8,365 nt of DNA from the NCBI GenBank assembly GCA_020058965.1, contig JAGVCY010000240.1, positions 1 to 8,365 on the forward strand, written 5' to 3'. Source of the stretch: Candidatus Omnitrophota bacterium (GTDB lineage Bacteria; Omnitrophota; Gorgyraeia; 2-02-FULL-51-18; JAGOUK01). The position numbers were made by a program, and so were the translations under genes. Of the stretch, positions 5,208 to 8,365 are shown one piece after another (the first letter of the stretch is position 1; each line of letters begins with the position of its first letter). Below the pieces are notes generated by a model. It did no database searches and was not told the DNA's origin. It saw only the letters and a program-made list of their open reading frames with translations.

Positions 5208-7201
5208 GATTGATTCTCCTTTTCATGGTTCCATGTTTGTTGTAAATCGACAAAGCTTTTGCGCAGCTGCCGAAGGTACGGGCTCTTTGACCCATCCCCC
5301 TGACTCGTCAAACCCAGCCACTCTTCGTGCATCCAACCGTCCGGAAAATCCGCTTTAAAATCTCCGATCGTGTCCTGTTGGAACGCATCGAACTCCGGCG
5401 GAGGTCCGGCCTTCCACCATTCATCAATGAATTCATAAACCGTACCGCCGATCGCGTTGCCCATCCCCGACCCCGCGCGGTTATACCAAATGTCTTTCCA
5501 ATTGCCGATCAGGTATTCCGACTGAAGCGCCTCCGCTTCTTCGGCCGTCTTCTGGTTGTGAAACGCGGGGCAGCCGAACTCGGTCAAAAACACCGGCTTA
5601 TCCGCGTACTGCCGGATATCGTACCAAAAACTACGGCCAAACCCATCCTTGCCCCTATAAGCATTGCACCCGAAGATATCCACATGCGGCATGAGCGACG
5701 CCCAGTCCTGGACAAAAATTGTCTCCCCGTTCGAAAAAGCGACCGGGTGATTGGGATCAAGTTCCTTGATCATGACGGCCATTTCGTCGGCAAACTTGTA
5801 CATGGCCTCATGTTGTTCCTTGCCGCGACTTCCCAAGCCGAGCCGCTCGAGCATCGTTGGTTTGGTCTTGTCACCGATGATGCCGTAGTTGCCTTCGTTC
5901 GAAAGCACCCAGATCAAAAGGTAGGGCTCGTCTTTATGCTCCAGCACCATTTGGCGGATGTTTTCGCGCATGGCATCCAGATGCTTGGGATTGGTGAAGT
6001 CCGTGCCCTCGTACCAATCCGCGCCGGAACCGACCGCGTACATTCCCATCAGATTTCCCATCACCGCCATGATCCCATGTTTGTTGTAAAGATCGCGGAG
6101 CAATTCCTTATTGGAAGCTCCGTGATAATGCCGCAGCGCGTTCGCGCCCATTTGGCTTAAAAGTTCAAAGTCCCCGACGACCGGTTCGTCCGGGTCTTGA
6201 ATATTATTGCTGTTCTTATCAACCCAAGAATCGTAGGGCCCGTCAATTTTTCCATTTTCATTCATATCGACCTGCATCCAGTCTTTGCGGGATTGGTCAT
6301 GCGTCGACTGACCCACCGGAGTAGGCTCATAAGCGACTGCCCGGATCATAAAAGGTTTTCCGTCCACGCGCAGCTGCCAGTGGCCGTTCTCGAGCTTGAC
6401 GAGCTTCACATGGTCGCCGCCAACCCGCTTGATCACGGCCATTTTGCTGACATCCACGACCTTGGGCATTAATTTTTCAGGGCTCACCTTTTTGAAGCGG
6501 CCCGGGTTGATCCGGATATACTCATCGTTTGAAATATCCAGATCGTCACCGTGCTTCACGGTGAACCTGGAATTGACATACTTGAGGCCCAGCTCCGGAT
6601 GGGTGCGGGTCAAAAATTCCACCTTGTCCATCGCGCGCTGAGCATAGTAGATCGGCGTATGCCAGACGGTCCAACCCACCTGCCTTGGAAAATGCACCGC
6701 CACCGCGTGATAGGCCTTGATCGCGTGCAGCGTGAAACCCGCCCGCTCCAACGCCATCGCCGTAAAATATTGCTTCACCCCGGGTGTTTCGGCGGCGGAT
6801 GCCCATTTATAAAACGAAAGCTGAACATCATCGATGTTCGTGAAGTCCCAATGCACGCCTCGAAGCTTGCCGGACGCGCTTACTTTTTGAAAAGCAGGGT
6901 CCTTATAAATACTGGTGGAAGGATAAATCCCCTCGCCGGCGGCTTCCGCCAGGCCTTTGCGATCGGTGATTTTGTACTGGTAGTCACCCCGGGTCAGGCC
7001 GACGAACTGACCGTATTTTTTGTAATTGATAATTTTTTCGGTACCGGGATCGGTGATCTCAAAGGTCAGCTGCATCTGCTCGCCGTCAACATTCTTCACG
7101 AGCGTTCCCGGCGTTCCCACGGTCTCCGCCGCCGGATCCGCCTGCGCCGGGCCGGCAAGTATTAACACGAGAAGCCCCGTTGCCTTCAAAAAGCGTTTCA
7201 T
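5204..7201 (-). CDS. Exported TIM-barrel glycosidase-like protein (GH2/clan GH-A-like) with calcium-loop inserts
   Basis: This 665-residue protein has an N-terminal signal peptide (MKRFLKATG, then a hydrophobic core, cleavage probably after AQA near residue 22). Residues about 23-265 form a domain I do not recognise, including a helical, TPR-like stretch near 140-205. From about 270 a TIM-barrel glycosidase domain begins (LRVDGKPFMIRAVAYEP). The likely acid/base is Glu436 in LSNEGN and the likely nucleophile is Glu541 in TEFG, the clan GH-A arrangement on strands 4 and 7. Other landmarks are NAYRG near 513-517, EFIDEWW near 590-596 and a final EEWLG motif. Between the first strand and QMGANALRHYH are two EF-hand-like loops (D312-x-N-x-N-G-x-x-D320 and D328-x-N-x-N-x-x-x-D-x-D-E339), which probably bind calcium. 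I chose the ATG at 7201 because GAAGGG lies 6 bases upstream; a GTG at 7204 would overlap the permease stop and sit too close. The protein should be extracytoplasmic. The substrate is unknown, and hydrolysis or transglycosylation is equally possible. Confidence 0.85.
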   Translation of the reverse strand: MKRFLKATGLLVLILAGPAQADPAAETVGTPGTLVKNVDGEQMQLTFEITDPGTEKIINYKKYGQFVGLTRGDYQYKITDRKGLAEAAGEGIYPSTSIYKDPAFQKVSASGKLRGVHWDFTNIDDVQLSFYKWASAAETPGVKQYFTAMALERAGFTLHAIKAYHAVAVHFPRQVGWTVWHTPIYYAQRAMDKVEFLTRTHPELGLKYVNSRFTVKHGDDLDISNDEYIRINPGRFKKVSPEKLMPKVVDVSKMAVIKRVGGDHVKLVKLENGHWQLRVDGKPFMIRAVAYEPTPVGQSTHDQSRKDWMQVDMNENGKIDGPYDSWVDKNSNNIQDPDEPVVGDFELLSQMGANALRHYHGASNKELLRDLYNKHGIMAVMGNLMGMYAVGSGADWYEGTDFTNPKHLDAMRENIRQMVLEHKDEPYLLIWVLSNEGNYGIIGDKTKPTMLERLGLGSRGKEQHEAMYKFADEMAVMIKELDPNHPVAFSNGETIFVQDWASLMPHVDIFGCNAYRGKDGFGRSFWYDIRQYADKPVFLTEFGCPAFHNQKTAEEAEALQSEYLIGNWKDIWYNRAGSGMGNAIGGTVYEFIDEWWKAGPPPEFDAFQQDTIGDFKADFPDGWMHEEWLGLTSQGDGSKSPYLRQLRKSFVDLQQTWNHEKENQS
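5216..5221 (-). promoter_or_regulatory. Shine-Dalgarno AAGGAG of the small exported jelly-roll gene
   Basis: AAGGAG lies 8 bases before the ATG at 5207 and inside the end of the upstream glycosidase-like gene. It fixes the start that gives a good signal peptide and creates the ATGA overlap. Confidence 0.8.
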
Positions 7202-7203
7202 CA

Positions 7204-8049
7204 CTAGCCCTTCACGGCTCCGGCCGTAATTCCTTTAATGATATATTTTTGCAAAAGCAGATACACCAGCACCACCGGAATGATCGTGATGCAAATTCCG
7301 GCCATGAGCAGCGGGTATTCCGTGATATGCGCTCCTTGAAAAACCATGAGCCCGCGCTGCAGCGGCATCAGCGCCTTGTCCGACAATACCAGCATCGCGA
7401 GCAGGTATTCGTTCCACACATTGAGCACATTGAAGATCGCCAGCACCGCAATGGCCGGCTTGGCGAGAGGGATCGCGATATTCCAATAGACCATCAAGCG
7501 GCTGCAGCCGTCAATGCGGGCGGATTCCTCAAGCTCCTTGGGCAGATCGTCAAAAAAAGTTTTGAGCAAAAATATTCCGAGTGCCAGGCCGCCGTTGATC
7601 TGGGGCAGGATGTAGCCGATCGCCGTATTGGCCAATCCCAACTTAACCAACAGCACATACAAAGGAATGATCGTTCCTGGGATCGGGATCATCATCGTCG
7701 CGATCAGCAGATAAAATAAAAAATTCTTGCCGGGGAATTCAAAGCGCGAAAAAGCGTACGCCGCCAGCGAGCTGATCAAGATCACTCCCGCCACCACCAC
7801 GCTCGTGTAGAACACGCTGTTCATAAAATAGTGCCCGAAGTTTCCGCGCGTCCAGGCCTCGATGTAATTGTTCCACTGAGGATGAGCGGGAAAAAGCGAC
7901 ATGTCCGAAAAAACCGTGGCTTGAGTTTTTAGACTGGATGAAAACGCCCACAGCAGAGGGAACACGCAGACGACGCTCACGCCGAGAAGCAGCGTGTGAA
8001 TGAGCGCGCTCATCGAGAGGTTTTTGGCTTTTTCCATGGTGACATTCAT
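7204..8049 (-). CDS. Sugar ABC transporter permease, MalG type
   Basis: This complete 281-residue permease has the normal length for the MalG/AraQ-like family (carbohydrate uptake transporter 1). About six membrane segments are visible, near residues 15-37, 77-100, 108-133, 142-163, 196-217 and 246-267. The cytoplasmic EAA loop is at about 174-194 (EESARIDG, with the conserved Pro at 194), where it would contact the ATP-binding subunit. The C-terminus KGITAGAVKG is the classic family ending. It would form the channel together with the MalF-type partner encoded just upstream. The ATG at 8049 has only a weak AGG-like signal; a second in-frame ATG at 8037 is possible but has no better ribosome site. 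The stop TAG abuts the start of the downstream glycosidase-like gene. No ATPase or solute-binding protein gene is in the window; in such operons the binding protein usually lies upstream and the ATPase may be encoded elsewhere. Confidence 0.95.
   Translation of the reverse strand: MNVTMEKAKNLSMSALIHTLLLGVSVVCVFPLLWAFSSSLKTQATVFSDMSLFPAHPQWNNYIEAWTRGNFGHYFMNSVFYTSVVVAGVILISSLAAYAFSRFEFPGKNFLFYLLIATMMIPIPGTIIPLYVLLVKLGLANTAIGYILPQINGGLALGIFLLKTFFDDLPKELEESARIDGCSRLMVYWNIAIPLAKPAIAVLAIFNVLNVWNEYLLAMLVLSDKALMPLQRGLMVFQGAHITEYPLLMAGICITIIPVVLVYLLLQKYIIKGITAGAVKG
7208..7213 (-). promoter_or_regulatory. Shine-Dalgarno GAAGGG deciding the glycosidase start
   Basis: GAAGGG lies in the last codons of the MalG-type permease gene, 6 bases before the ATG at 7201. 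The neighbouring GTG (7204 to 7202) would leave only 3 bases, so the ATG is favoured. The junction reads TAGTGATG, with stop and start effectively touching. Confidence 0.65.
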
Positions 8050-8056
8050 GGAAGTT

Positions 8057-8365
8057 TTAAACCTGTCTCATGGATTTGGAGGCCTTGATCTGGACAAGCG
8101 AAACCGCCAGCAGAACCACTCCAAAGACCACGCCCATCGCGCAGGCGTAGCCAAAACGGGAAGCGCCGGTCATTTCGGAGATCATCCGCGAAATCGGAAC
8201 CTCGGTGTGATACCCCGGCCCGCCGCCCGTGGTCGAAACAATGATGTCGTAGATCTGCATCGTGCCCAGGATCGTCAGGATCGACACCAGCACAAAAACC
8301 GGAACCATGAGAGGGGCGGTGACATTCATGAAGGTGTGCCAAGCATTGGCGCCATCAACCTTGGC
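8057..8365 (-). CDS. Sugar ABC transporter permease, MalF type (3' part only)
   Basis: This is the C-terminal 102 residues of an inner-membrane permease for a carbohydrate ABC importer; the 5' part lies beyond the right edge. The frame stays open to the window end. The residues upstream of the methionine at 8329 read AKVDGANAWHTF, which continues into MNVTAPLMVP. This is the second half of the EAA loop (A-x-x-D-G-A, then P about 15 residues later), which docks on the ATPase, so the methionine at 8329 is internal and not the start. Two hydrophobic segments follow (around VPVFVLVSILTILGTMQIYD and YACAMGVVFGVVLLAVSLVQ). Between them is a TTGGGPGYHTE stretch, typical of MalF/UgpA-like permeases, where G-G-P is followed by a hydrophilic loop. 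The stop TAA lies 7 bases before the next permease, so the two form the usual heterodimeric pair. The substrate cannot be read from the sequence. Confidence 0.93.
   Translation of the reverse strand, partial: AKVDGANAWHTFMNVTAPLMVPVFVLVSILTILGTMQIYDIIVSTTGGGPGYHTEVPISRMISEMTGASRFGYACAMGVVFGVVLLAVSLVQIKASKSMRQV

Noticed and set aside
5327..6160. Plus-strand open frame of 277 codons opposite the 665-residue glycosidase
   Set aside because: It is a shadow of the coding strand, rich in Arg, His and Pro without motifs, and lies within codons for the catalytic barrel.
8057..8329. Reading the MalF-type permease as a complete 90-residue protein starting at 8329
   Set aside because: The frame is open upstream to the window end, and those residues complete the EAA-loop motif (AKVDGA), so the methionine is internal.
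8038..8330. 13-base repeat GGTGACATTCATG at 8038-8050 and 8318-8330
   Set aside because: A single perfect 13-base match is close to what chance allows in a window of this size, and one copy encodes conserved permease residues.

Overview
The window is the distal part of one long minus-strand operon; no plus-strand gene is credible. Seven genes lie head to tail with overlaps of 1 to 4 bases or gaps of at most 20 bases. In transcription order (high to low coordinates) they are: the 3' end of a MalF-type sugar ABC permease, a complete MalG-type permease, an exported TIM-barrel glycosidase-like protein with calcium-loop-like inserts, a small exported jelly-roll-like protein, a lipoprotein carrying the same jelly-roll-like domain, a membrane-anchored protein with two tandem TIM-barrel glycosidase-like modules, and a myo-inositol-3-phosphate synthase (MIPS, ino1). 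The operon runs off the right edge of the window. On the left, only 72 non-coding bases follow ino1, and they hold overlapping palindromes.

The organism is bacterial. The GC content looks moderate to moderately high, and Shine-Dalgarno sequences (AAGGAG, GAGGAAGG) precede most genes. A lipoprotein with a clean lipobox and exported proteins without a wall anchor suggest a diderm cell. The MIPS is of the short type best known from Actinobacteria, but the gene set does not look actinobacterial. An uncultured diderm lineage such as Omnitrophota or another PVC-related phylum is a guess from general resemblance, not something the sequence proves.

The gene order suggests a carbohydrate-handling system. 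Three related clan GH-A-like modules, all with both catalytic glutamates, would cut or remodel a glycan outside the cytoplasm. The two jelly-roll-like proteins would bind it, and the binding-protein-dependent importer would bring sugar in. Cytoplasmic glucose 6-phosphate could then feed MIPS. The inositol link is the unusual part: it points either to an inositol-containing lipid, glycan or solute, or to a pathway joining glycan turnover to inositol phosphate supply. The substrate-binding protein and ATPase are not in the window. The substrate, the glycoside hydrolase family and the direction of the pathway (degradation or cell-envelope glycan remodelling) cannot be settled from sequence alone.
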